The position numbers and the translations under genes are program-made. Shown here piece after piece: positions 1 through 10,391 of a DNA stretch of 64,000 bases. A model generated the notes under the pieces. The model searched no databases. It saw only the letters and a program-made list of their open reading frames with translations, and had not been told where the DNA came from. The stretch spans positions 87,705 to 151,704 of the forward strand of contig NW_019174011.1 in assembly GCF_001642475.1 (NCBI RefSeq), given 5' to 3'. The DNA is from Fonsecaea monophora (taxonomy: Eukaryota; Ascomycota; Eurotiomycetes; Chaetothyriales; Herpotrichiellaceae). The stretch's first letter is position 1. Each line of letters begins with the position of its first letter.

Positions 1-282
1 ACGGATCAGCAGTACATGCGTTGACATCGACTGGCACAAGCGTAGCGAGCCCCTGGGTGGAGGAAGCTTTGGAAGGAACTGTCCACCGTCGTGTTCTGTG
101 TTGGGGGCTCTGAAGAAGTTCGACAGTTCCGAGATCAAATCGGGGTTGGACCGACGGAAGAGAGAGGGCTTTGCGTAGGCTGTACGAGCGATGCCGGGTA
201 CCAGATCCTCGGTTTCTGCACTGGCCAGACTTCTTTTTGTGACTAGCATTTTCGTTTTGACAGGAGATCTCGTGTTGTCCAT
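1..282 (-). CDS. unrecognised protein, N-terminal part, cut by left edge
   Basis: An open reading frame on the minus strand starts at an ATG at 282 and stays open for 94 codons to the first base of the window. The N-terminus reads MDNTRSPVKTKML and later contains RRSNPDLISELSNFF. It is rich in Arg, Lys, Ser and Pro, with no signal peptide or membrane segment. I recognise no domain. The coding region may be interrupted near the edge, because a GTACTG that could be a splice donor occurs around base 10-15. The next gene upstream on the same strand is the Zn2Cys6 factor. Real coding is supported by the open frame and biased composition only. Confidence 0.45.
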   Translation of the reverse strand, partial: MDNTRSPVKTKMLVTKRSLASAETEDLVPGIARTAYAKPSLFRRSNPDLISELSNFFRAPNTEHDGGQFLPKLPPPRGSLRLCQSMSTHVLLIR

Positions 283-809
283 GTCGATGGTTCCCACTCC
301 TTTTCATGCTCAAGCTGATATCATCAGGCTTTTCAGGTTTAAAAGGTATGTCCTCGGCACTCTTGTGGGACATAGGAGGAGTTAGAAGTTGCTGGTTTCG
401 CAGGCTGTCTGGCGCACTGCTGACTGATGGAAGAGGGCGAAAAGTGACAGACATGGTTTCGAACTGTCAGCACACTAACTGATAGTAATAATATGATTGC
501 GCCGCGGATAATAATGACCGGTTGAGAACCTCAGTCAGGACAGTAATCCGGCGGGAACATGCGTTCACGTTGGAAAAGAGCCATGGTGTAGAGCGCTCCT
601 TCTGTGTCCACGCTCCTCGCCGCAGCCATTTTCGACGTCTCGATTCCAGCCCAAGAGCGTTCGAATTCGTGGCTGCCAGCCACAGGGTGCGTCTTCTCAG
701 TCATCCTCCAAGTCGGACAATGTTCGCACTTCCGGGTATGGGCATGAGAAATTAGTAATTCCAGGTTCGTTTGAGCAACTTGTACAAGCAGCGCACTTTA
801 AGTCAGTTG
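283..809. other. intergenic, nothing recognised
   Basis: About 530 bp between the start of the left-edge gene and the stop of the Zn2Cys6 factor, both on the minus strand. It must hold the promoter of the former and the 3' end of the latter. I see no RNA gene, repeat or further coding region. Confidence 0.5.
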
Positions 810-2354
810 TCAGGTCATCCGTCGTGTGTCGAAAGCTCCGCCGCCCTGGAACACGAGCCCAACTTGTCTTCTGGGCCAATCCAAGTATCTCGCCCACACA
901 GGATCCAGCAGGCTGGACACATCCACAACCAAGCTGTAACCCCAGCCATTTGCCCACCAGTGGTGATCCATGCACCTGAACATGGCAGCCCAGTGAGCGA
1001 ATATTGCCAGGGCCAAGGGGTTACTCTGCTTCAGACAATGGATGAAGGACAATGGTGCCATGATCAACCAGGAAAATATGTGACCATCCCACTCGACCAC
1101 AGAACGACATCTCGAGATGTCACGCAACTGCTCCATTTGTTCGAGAAACAGATTCCTCGTTCGCTGAGAGTCATCGCCCTCCCAAAGTGACGATAATTGA
1201 GGATCGTCCAGGGCATTGCGGAGCGTGCTAAACGCCTCCTCCACCTCTGGTGAATGCGGAGGCAGATCTTCACTGCGCGGATAGCGCAGCAGCTCCTCAA
1301 TATCACCTTGAAGCCACTTGTCGGTCTCTCTGATCACCGCGTAGATTCCTCTGAGGATCATGATGATTTCAATGAAGTCGGCCGTCGGCGAGTTCAGTGG
1401 CAAAGTGATGCCTGGGGACGATTCCCCCCTGCCAAAGTCCAGCTTCACACGATCCAAACCCTCTGGTAATTTTTTCGATGCAAAGGCCCAGATCGTGAGA
1501 AGGAGAGAGACCGAGAATAAGGCGATGCCATTGTCCTGAGTAGGATTGCTGACTGCCGGAATGAATCCAGCCAAGGCAGCATTCTGGTGAGCCATGGCTA
1601 CTTTGGAGTACTCGGCATACGCATCCGATGTCTTGAGCAGCACAGTGGCCTTGTGTAAAGCCGCAGTAGCCATCAAGCCGTGTAAGAGATAATCATGGCG
1701 CAAGGCTTCGGCGAAGATAGTATCCCGCCAGACAGTATGGGTGGCGAGCCTCGAGGACATGGTCATGTAGGTTCGAGTAGAGTAATGATGGATGAGTTCC
1801 ATGTCGAGGATATCAAAGCGTTTGGCGACATTGGTAGAGTCTGTCTCCGTTGCCAACGGAGATGATGCTTTCGGAGTGGATAGTGCTCCAAAGCGTGTCT
1901 TCTCGGGATCTGACTGCTGCTGGTCAAGGCTCTTGGGAGTCGATGTATCGTGGGTGGACGTGTTTGCTGGGGGTGTCGGGAACCCTTCGGAACCATTCCC
2001 GAGGAACGAACAGGGGATTTGTCGCTTCACACAGCGCTGGCACTGAGGACTTGTCTCGTCACACTGGGCACTTTTGAGTCAGGACCGACAACAAGCAGAC
2101 AAACACGACAACAGACAGCAGAGACAATGATATCAAGCCAGACTCAGCGACGACTAAGCGAGGAATGGCTTCACTTCCCACTTCCCACCACTCCCACTAC
2201 CACCAACTACTGCACCAATTATGGATCCCGGGGGAAAGGCAAAAGTCCCGTTGAAACGTCAATCCCCAGGGGGGCACACACTGACCTTGACTCTCCTTGC
2301 TTTGCACTGCCGACACCCGTGGTGGGATTTGGTATGCGACCGTCGAGAAGGCAT
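810..2354 (-). CDS. Zn2Cys6 transcription factor, UPC2-like
   Basis: A fungal binuclear zinc-cluster transcription factor, expected to bind DNA in the nucleus. Two exons: 2286-2354 (23 codons from MPSRRSHTKSHHG) and 810-2063, joined across a 222-nt intron (donor GTCAGT, branch CTGAC, acceptor CCCAG), giving 440 residues. The finger is complete only after splicing: C14-x2-C17-x6-C24-x6-C31-x2-C34-x6-C41, with the basic stretch KARRVK between C17 and C24. The rest (about 110-420) is the helical fungal-specific region seen in the Upc2/sterol-uptake-control group, beginning with the typical LxHHYSTxTYxTMS block. Ligand and targets cannot be read from the sequence. The next gene downstream on the same strand is unrelated. 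Family sure; the UPC2 subgroup is inferred from the middle-domain pattern. Confidence 0.85.
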
Positions 2355-2946
2355 GATGAAGGGCTGCCGGCGGGGTGGTTGCGCTCCTCACCGACGATGT
2401 CGCATATTCCTAGGTGGGTGTTTGAGGACGAAATGAGTTGGGAAGCTGACTTTGAGTGCTTCTTGAGTGTTTTTGGCAGAAACGAAGCCTCGTATCCGCG
2501 GCCGGATTCGCTTGGCACCACACACGCCTTTTCTGCCTTTCGTGTTCGGAAAGTCGCGGGCGTCGCGGACTCTGGGGCCCAGCCTCATCCTCACCCAGCA
2601 GGAGATGGCGTTTCGCAAGGACGAGGTTCCCTTGGCTTGGGTGCTTGGGGGGTGATCTAAGCGTCCAAGCGTCGTATTTGCTCGGGATTTTTTTGCGAGG
2701 AACAATACGTCCCTAAGCTCGGCATCAATATAAGGCCGAGGCTCGTGGATACTAGTCGCGTAAGTGGGCAGCGTCATCCTTGCGGCCGGAAAAAGATCAG
2801 CCCCATGGCCTACGAGTATGGAGTTCCAGCAAACATTAAATAATCAGGTCATTGGTACATGTTATATATTCTATATCTATGTCCCGTCATCTGTACATGT
2901 GTTGACAACACTAAGAAAGAAGTTGGCAGGATGAACGAATATGTCT
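2355..2946. other. intergenic, promoter of the Zn2Cys6 factor
   Basis: About 590 bp upstream of the zinc-cluster gene and downstream of the RTA1-like gene. Several short overlapping reading frames lie here on both strands but none has family features. A run CTTATATTG near 2727-2735 (minus strand) could be a TATA-like element; this is weak. Confidence 0.4.
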
Positions 2947-4070
2947 TCAAGATTTGCCCTCCACCGTCGCGGGCTGCTCCACGGGTTCGGCAACCGAGTT
3001 TTGTCTCTTGAATTTCCTCATGGGCTCGAAATAGAAGCCGGGGTGGAACACGGTCAGGAGAACACATGCAATACCCACCATCCTGGAGCAGGAGGAATGT
3101 CATGTCAGTCTGGTATTCGCACATGTCTGGGGAGGGATCGGGAGCCAGGAGCCAAACTCACATTCCATCAAGGATGAGGAACTCGGTCTCAATTCTCATC
3201 AGAGGGCCTCCCCAGCCCCCTGCCATCTCGGGTAGACTGTCCATCATCCATGTGTCAGTTTTTTTTGTTTTTGTTTTTTGTTTTTTGCGTACAACAGCAT
3301 TCAGGAGAGACGTACCGGTAGATGCAACGGATGAAGATGGTAGCGAAAGCCAGCCCAATCGCGAAGCAGAAAATTCGGAAATTGCGTGATACCCCGGGCG
3401 AGGACAGATGTTTCTCGTACTCGCTGTCCATCGTCGCCTGCGACCTGGCCTTCTTTGCACGCTGGAATCGGATGTAGTAGTCGATCATGAGAAGCCCACA
3501 GACACCCATGGTTGCCACCTGGAATGCAATGCCCGCCACGATCAACCCATTACCCGCATCCAGCAATTTGGGATTCCCACCGCGGTCGCCTGCACTGGCA
3601 GCCACGCCACCACCAATGGCCTGGAGTATGATAGAGCCAAAATCACAGCCTATGAAGATCCAGGGATAGAGCCTAGGCTTCAGTCTCGAGTTCTCCGCTC
3701 CACAGTATATGACCAAATGCTTCAACGTGACGTATATCCCCGCGGCGAGGAAGCTGGGGGCAAGGACCAGGCAGCAGATTTGCGTCTTGAAACCAGCACC
3801 GCTCCAAGGGTTGTTGTGCATGATGATCCGCCCAATATATCCGACCGCTTCACCGAAACAGCCGATGGTGAGTGCGATCAGGTATGTCCATGTCCGCCGC
3901 CACGTTCCAAGACCCAACTGGAACAGCATGCAGAGGCCGAAGAGAGCAATGAAGAACGAGTTGACGCTGAGATTGGGATAGTAGCCATATGTGGTGAGTC
4001 CGACGGGGCATTGGGGGGTAATTTCGGTGCAGAAGCGACGGGCCGTGTGGGTGGTCGTATTTGAAGACAT
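2947..4070 (-). CDS. RTA1-like seven-helix membrane protein
   Basis: Member of the fungal RTA1 family (Rta1, Rsb1, Pug1 relatives): plasma-membrane or endomembrane proteins linked to lipid export and resistance to toxic compounds such as 7-aminocholesterol. Three exons: 3316-4070, 3162-3236 and 2947-3082, giving 321 residues. Seven hydrophobic helices are visible. Family hallmarks are GEAVGYIGRI in helix 3 and, across the first intron, CIYRLPEMAGGWGGP, which exists only after splicing. Donors are GTACGT and GTGAGT. The start at 4070 (MSSNTTTHTARRF) follows an in-frame upstream extension without ATG. The first intron carries a T-rich tract. The tail EPMRKFKRQ is basic and cytosolic in the family model. 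The transported substrate is unknown. Confidence 0.92.
3259..3287. repeat. T-rich simple tract inside an RTA1 intron
   Basis: A run of T interrupted by single G residues, 29 bp, lying inside the first intron of the RTA1-like gene. On the gene's strand it is an A-rich tract between donor and branch point. Likely length-variable; no function is implied. Confidence 0.8.
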
Positions 4071-4960
4071 TGTTTTGCTCGGGGACTCAGATGGTCGACA
4101 GCGGCACCAGCGAAGAATATACCATGTAAAACTGAACGCTTCAGCAGATCGAGGAGAGAAAAAGAAATAGAAAGAGACAAAATTCGGTGTGATTATGAAG
4201 GGGGCAGTTTTGGGGAAAAGAAGCCTGAGACCTGCAACCGAAGCGCACGACGAGTACCTCGTTACGGTCAATAGGTTCGGACACCACCTATACGCGTATT
4301 CGCCTCGGGGGGTCGAGATAAGTTATCCAGGTTTGAAACATCTCCTCCCAACCCGAGATGGCCCAATGAAGTGACGAATGTTGCATTCCCTAAAGCGCTG
4401 CCACGGAGTGCCCAGGTGTATTTTGGTGGGTGGTGGAGCTCGCGAGGGTGCAAAGATTGCGTTTTTGTGGAAGACGTGCCTGTAAGCGAGGTGTGATGGA
4501 TCGTAGCGCCCAACGTTGTACCCAAGAGTACGAGGTCATGGTGGGCGAACCGGCTCTTCTAGGCGCGATTAGGCAAAGTATACGCCCCGGGTGACCATTG
4601 TTCCGGGCCTCACGGGCCTTTGGATGGGGTTTCGTGCTCGTAAAATGTCAATTCCCAACACTGCAGTCCTGCGCAGACATATATTAGGTACGCTTAAGAC
4701 GTCTCATGATGGAGACCGACCTTCAAAATTGCATGAATAAAACGGTGCCCCGCCTCAACCATCCAATGTCATGAACTCATGGGGAATGCAAATTGACAGT
4801 AATTGAGTGGCGACGTACGGACATCCATGTCATCCTACCGCTCGCTTTCCGGTGAGGTACCCATCCTCCGTCGAACGCCTTGCCAGTATCGAGTACATAT
4901 GTACATATTACACACTAGTCTTTAGAGGTCTGGGACACCTGCGCTCGACTCGCCAACTCG
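4071..4960. other. intergenic, nothing recognised
   Basis: About 890 bp upstream of the RTA1-like gene and downstream of the glutathione S-transferase gene. It holds only short unconvincing reading frames. I see no RNA gene or repeat. Confidence 0.5.
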
Positions 4961-5698
4961 CTAGCTTTTGAAGCTCAATTCGTAACCATTACCCTTCTCC
5001 AGACTCCTCTTCCACGCTGGTCGTTCGTGACATCGTGCATGCCATTTCTCCACTCTTGGGTATTTCTTGAGATCAACGAAGCCAGCTGCCGCGCACATGT
5101 CAACGGGGAACGAGAGGATGAAGTCCGCCCGACCAGGGTTGGTGCCCATATAATATTCTTGGTCACCAAGTTGATCGTCCAGATACTTGAAGAACGCATC
5201 AAGTTCTGGTCCAGAGTAGCCTGCATGGAGTTGTTTGTGGACCAGAGATATTAACGGGCGGATGAACAGAGGTGTCAACCTGACGGCCGCAGTCATGATG
5301 ACTTCCACAATCATCGGAGGGCCAATGCTGGCAGCAGCAAGATTGCACAACTCGTCGTCGCGTATCCAGTCATTCTTCTCGCCATCGCCCTTGAACCTGC
5401 CCGTCTTGTCATATTTATCAATCAGGTATTTGGCGATTACCAGTGACTCCACAATAACTCTTCCATCGCCTGTTTCTAGTTGTGGTGCCTTTCCCAATGG
5501 ATGTGTTTGTTTCAACTCGGGAGGGGCTCGTTGCTTGACGCGTTTATGGAGCTTGATGTCATATGGGATTTCGAGCTCCTCGAGGAGCCACAGGATTCTT
5601 TGCGACTGCGAGTCCTGCAAATTGTGAGTAAGGGCAGGAAAGGAAGTTTAGAGTAACCTGACATTCATATGATGGAGCGTTGGCCGGAGTTCTGCCAT
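4961..5698 (-). CDS. glutathione S-transferase, fungal GTT1/GstA-like
   Basis: Cytosolic-type glutathione transferase conjugating glutathione to electrophiles or acting as peroxidase. Two exons, 5663-5698 and 4961-5614, encode 229 residues. The 12-codon first exon (MAELRPTLHHMN) joins the second (DSQSQRILWLLEEL) to give LHHMNDSQSQRILWLLEEL, the classic N-terminal thioredoxin-fold start of this fungal GST group, with the SQSQR serine region near the glutathione site. ESLVIAKYLIDKY follows at the end of the thioredoxin fold, then a helical C-terminal domain. The intron is only 48 nt and uses donor GTCAGG, which departs from the usual GTRNGT. The overlapping GTTACT alternative would break the frame, so GTCAGG is favoured. 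Upstream are 1 kb of non-coding DNA and the coatomer gene, divergent. Confidence 0.93.
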
Positions 5699-6745
5699 AA
5701 TTGTGTCGGACGTTGGAGGTCACCTTTGGACAAGTGGTAGTAGAGGGGAGGAAAAAGATGGGAACGATTACAAGGTACATATATGGAGTTACCTAGGTAC
5801 TAGGGAGTATCTGAATGCATGTTAGTAGTACCACAGGGTGCCTGAACCACAACCGAGTATAGCTGGGCTTTGGCCATGTGTACTTTATACGAGTACGTGT
5901 ACGGGGACTGAGTACTTAGTAGTGGTTGATACAATTCTGTTGTTGATCATCATGGAAATGGTAAAGCTCTCTTATTGATCCGCAGACGGAAAATGCGGCC
6001 TTGTGTGCATAGTGCGAGCGTACTTCGTATTTGTCACTTGTTGGTGGGTGCCTCGGGCTTCGTATCCGCCCTTTAGGGGTCGTGGGCTGTCGAACAGTCG
6101 AGCACAGCAGATCGCGTATTGTTGAGTGAATAACAGGAGGTCTGCTCACTGACCCTGACCGGCTCTGCTATTGATGCGAACTCGAATACATGGCATCACA
6201 GCTTGAAGACTCACGAAGCTGAAGGACGCTCCCTTCTTCTAAGTCCGTTGAAAGTTGCGTTCACAACTTCGTAGCATTCACCTCCAAGGCACCTCTTACA
6301 GATCAACAACCCTAAAGAGGACCAAAGTACCTAGGTCTATCAGTTGACTGGTTGAACTTTGTTTCTTCCTTACAAAGGACAGAACTTGGAGGCGGATCCA
6401 GAAGTGTGTAGGAGTTCCAGTACTGAGCACTTGTAGGTGGGAGAAGCGGACAAGGCTGCTTTAAAGCGGCAGGATCCGTATAAACTTTCAATGTATGTGC
6501 CTGCGAGGCTTGGGTTGGGGACATTCTGTCAAAACCACCGCGGGCTCACGTTCCTTGACACCTCTACGATTCTATTTGATGAACTGCCTTGCGCTGCTTA
6601 TGATGACAATGAATTGATGATATGGAATATTGCATTCGGTTTCCTTCTGGCCCAGTTCAATTTTTGACCGCACCCTGATCGTCCGAGCCAGCACCCTTGT
6701 GTGCGCCCCCCAAATATCCTCACATATTGACTATTTGATGCCGCG
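5699..6745. other. divergent promoter region, GST and coatomer beta-prime
   Basis: About 1 kb between two divergently read genes. It contains short reading frames without family features. Both promoters must lie here; I cannot assign specific sites. Confidence 0.5.
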
Positions 6746-9730
6746 ATGCGCCTAGACGTCAAGAGACAACTCTTTGCTCGTTAGTCTCACTATCACGACT
6801 TTCAGTACCAATACTAACCTGGTCAAGGCTCGGAGCGAGTGAAGGGGATCGATTTCCATAGGCAAGTACTGAATTCCCACGAGAGTCCAGGGTTCTAACA
6901 GTTACGCAGTACCGAGCCATGGGTATAACTTTCCTGGACACCTCCCTCTTAAATCCAGGCACTGACGATCCAAGATCCTCACAACTTTGTACAATGGCCA
7001 TGCTCACATTTGGTCCTACGAAACACAATCGATCATCAAAACCTTTGAGCTCACCGACGTGCCTGTGAGGGCAGGGAGATTCATTGAAAGAAAGAACTGG
7101 ATAGTATGTGGCAGCGATGACTTCCAACTTCGAGTGGTCAACTGGAATACAAGTGAAAAGGTCAAATCGTTTGAGGCGTAAGTGGCTCGTGACCTCAAAG
7201 ACATCGAATAGGTGGACTTACAATGACGGGTGTAGGCACCCAGACTATATCCGCGCAATTGTCGTGCATCCTGTCCTGAGTGTCGTCCTGACAGCCTCAG
7301 ATGACATGACGATTCGGATGTTTGACTGGGAAAAGGACTGGCGGTGTGTGCGTGAGTTTGTTGGACATCAACATTATGTGATGGGTCTTGCCATCAACCC
7401 GAAGGATACCAATGTCTTTGCATCAGCATGCTTAGATCGCACTATCAAGGTCTGGAGCATCGACAATGCCACCGCTAAGCAGACGATCGAGGCACACGAA
7501 AAAGGTGTGAATCACGTCGACTACTACCCACATAGCGACAAGCCTTATTTACTCAGCACTTCCGATGACAAGACGGTCAAAGTATGGGATTATACCACCA
7601 AGGCTCTCATCGCAACACTCGAAGGACACACTAGTAATGTCAGCTTCGCCTGCTATCACCCTGAATTACCAGTCATCATCTCCGGCTCAGAAGACGGGAC
7701 CATCAAGATATGGCACGCCAATACGTATCGGTTAGAGCAATCATTGAGCTATGGCCTGGAGAGGGCTTGGTGTGTTTCGTACCAAAGAGGAAAACAAGGC
7801 GTCGCAATGGGCTTTGATGATGGTGCCGTTGTGGTGAAAATGGGCAGAGAGGAACCAGCCGTGTCCATGGATGGAACGGGGAAACTCGTTTGGGCGCGAC
7901 ACAACGAGGTAGTATCTGCTATCATCAAAGGGGGAGATGCGACGCTCAAAGATGGCGCACCTATTGCTCTTCCGAGCAAGGAGATGGGCACCACAGAAAT
8001 GTGAGCATTGCCCTCAAATACGAGGCGAAAATACTGACGAGAGATGCAGCTATCCAACCACACTATCTCATTCACCCAACGGGAGGTTTGTCAGCGTCTG
8101 CGGTGACGGAGAGTTCATCATTGTAAGCATCGTGGCGTTTCTCTTTTGCGAAGACGATCCTTCTGACAACCGCGCAGTACACAGCGTTGGCATGGAGAAA
8201 TCAGGCTTTCGGCTCAGCACTTGATTTTGCATGGTAGAGTGGCCTCAACCTGAGATACGACGATCTGCTAATATTGGTCCAAGGGCATCACATCAGAATC
8301 CAACCGATTATGCGATCCGAGAATCTAGCACCAGCGTCAAGATTTTCAAGAAATTGAAAGAAAGCGGAAGTCTCGATGTCGGCTTTCAAGCTGAAGGCCT
8401 CTGTGGCGGTGCTCTACTCGGTGTCAAGGGACAAGGGGGAATCGGCATGTTTGACTGGGAGACCGGCACTCTCGTCCGGAGAATTGAGGTCGAGCCTACT
8501 GAGGTAATAATCATCAGTTTATGGATGTGACTGTGGCTGACAGATTCCGGGCAGGTTTACTGGAGCGAGTCTGGCGAACTAGTGGCCCTTGCCTGCTCCG
8601 ACACCACCTACGTCCTCCGCTTCGATCGCGAGGCCTACCTTGATGGCCTCAACAACGGCCACGCAGATGAGGACGGCGTCGAGGCCGCCTTTTCCGTGGT
8701 GACCGATTTGCAAGAATCTGTCAAATCCGGCGAATGGGTTGGCGATGCTTTCATATTCACCACGAGCACTCGTCTGAGTTACCTCCTTGGCGAACAAGTC
8801 GTGAACATCGCCCAGTTCGACCAGCCAATGTACCTGCTACGGTATCTGCAACGTGATGAGCGCGTCTACCTCTGCGACAAGGACGTCGGCGTCGTCTCCT
8901 ACAGCCTCTCTACTGCACTCCTCTCCTATCAGACCCTCGTCCTGCGAGACGAACTCGACGCCGCGCAAGAACTCCTTCCTGATATCCCGCAAGATCAAAT
9001 GAACAAGATTGCACGTTTCCTCGAAGCACAGGGCCACAAGGAGCTCGCACTAGAAGTCGCCACTGATCCTGAGCATCGCTTTGAATTAGCGCTGGGATTG
9101 AACAATCTCGCGATTGCGTTGGAGATCGCGAGGGAATCAGATACCCAAGCACGGTGGGCTTCTGTTGCTGACAAAGCCCTAGAAGCTTGGGACGTGAAAC
9201 TTGCGGAAGAGTGCTTCACTCACGCAAAAGACCTTGGTTCTCTGCTGCTCTTGTACACAAGCTCTGGCAACAAGGAAGGACTACTCAAACTTGCGAAGCA
9301 GGCAGAAGAATCGGGTGCCAACAACGTCGCATTTGCTGCCCTGTGGTCCACAGGCGATGTGGTAAGTTGCATTGACCTTCTGAAGCGAACGGGAAGGATC
9401 AGTGAGGCGGTGCTGTTCAGCCAGACGTACAAGCCGAGCTTGACTCAAGGGTTGGCGGTGGAGTGGAAAGACGGACTGGAGAAACAAGGAAAGGGCAAAG
9501 TCGCAAGGCTCCTGGGCATCCCCGGAAAGGGCCAGGACGAAGAGTTGTTCCCCGAGTGGGATGAATACATCAAGCTAGAGGAGGAGGTTGAAAGTGGAAA
9601 CGGGCCATCAGCATCTACCAAGGCACAAGTCGACCTTCTTGAGTTGAACGGCGGTGCCGAGAAGGGGCACGAGTCAGATGAGGCTGTGGAAACAAATGGG
9701 GCAGCTGAGGCGGATGGAGACGAGGAATGA
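6746..9730 (+). CDS. sec27: coatomer subunit beta-prime (COPI)
   Basis: Beta-prime COP of the COPI coat, which retrieves KKxx-type cargo from Golgi to ER. Nine exons: 6746-6779, 6828-6861, 6910-6922, 6975-7177, 7236-8000, 8050-8122, 8178-8233, 8284-8503, 8555-9730; the sum is 858 codons, 857 residues. The start MRLDVKRQLFARSERVKGIDFH is invariant in the family. Two WD40 propellers (about 1-300 and 320-600) include ETQSIIKTFELTDVPVRAG and LEGHTSNVSFACYHPELPV. The alpha-solenoid (about 600-800) carries QMNKIARFLE and DPEHRFELAL. An acidic tail ends the protein. Exon 3 is a 13-nt micro-exon (ACCGAGCCATGG core) flanked by a GC-AG intron (donor GCAAGT) and a GT-AG intron. Without it the first WD repeat loses STEPW and the frame breaks. 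Confidence 0.97.
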
Positions 9731-10391
9731 TAGCGCTGCTTGAGGAACCAGCCAGATAAACTACGAGCGCAAGGAGTTTCGAGAGCTTCGGCTTACGGAC
9801 GGCGTGCTGATAGACACGAGGCTCTCGGGGCAGGAAAAGGATTTGCACCAGGACCCTGGACATCCATGATTGGTGTTCGAAGAGCTTAGGAGGGATTGTG
9901 ACACTGGCCCTCATGTGCAAAACAAATCATCCAAGACATTGGTTCATGGTTGGTTTCTGTCCATTTTATCCCCTTGCATCACAATGGCAATTGCACCAAC
10001 CCCATCCAAGGCTACATGTAGGTATTTACCAGGCAGATGCCATCCTATGTGCTCGGTATGGCCTGGCCATCGTCACACTGTACACTCAAACACAGTACAC
10101 CGTCAACCATACGCCCGAAACACAACAAATCAATACCCATATAGTCTCCCTTCGGTAATTTCTCTGTTTGTACAGGTTTTGAGACTGAAAATTGGACTCT
10201 GACGTTCCTTCTACCGTACTCCTCTTCACAGCCACCCAAAATCCCGTGAGGCTGAGCTCTGTTTGACCTTTCCGAGCGGGGTCCAACTGAGCATGCCCGA
10301 CCTCGCTTCAGAGTCGCAGGACATACGCACGCTATCCTTCTCCCGGTAGGCGGCTCGGGTCGAGTCGGTTATGTCAGACGCCATCGAAAAG
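9731..10391. other. convergent intergenic, 3' ends only
   Basis: About 660 bp between two converging genes. It should contain both polyadenylation regions. I see no coding signal, repeat or RNA gene. Confidence 0.5.

Noticed and set aside
810..2030. Zinc-cluster factor lacking half of its finger
   Set aside because: First reading suggested a truncated finger, but an upstream exon at 2286-2354 supplies C14 and C17 in phase.
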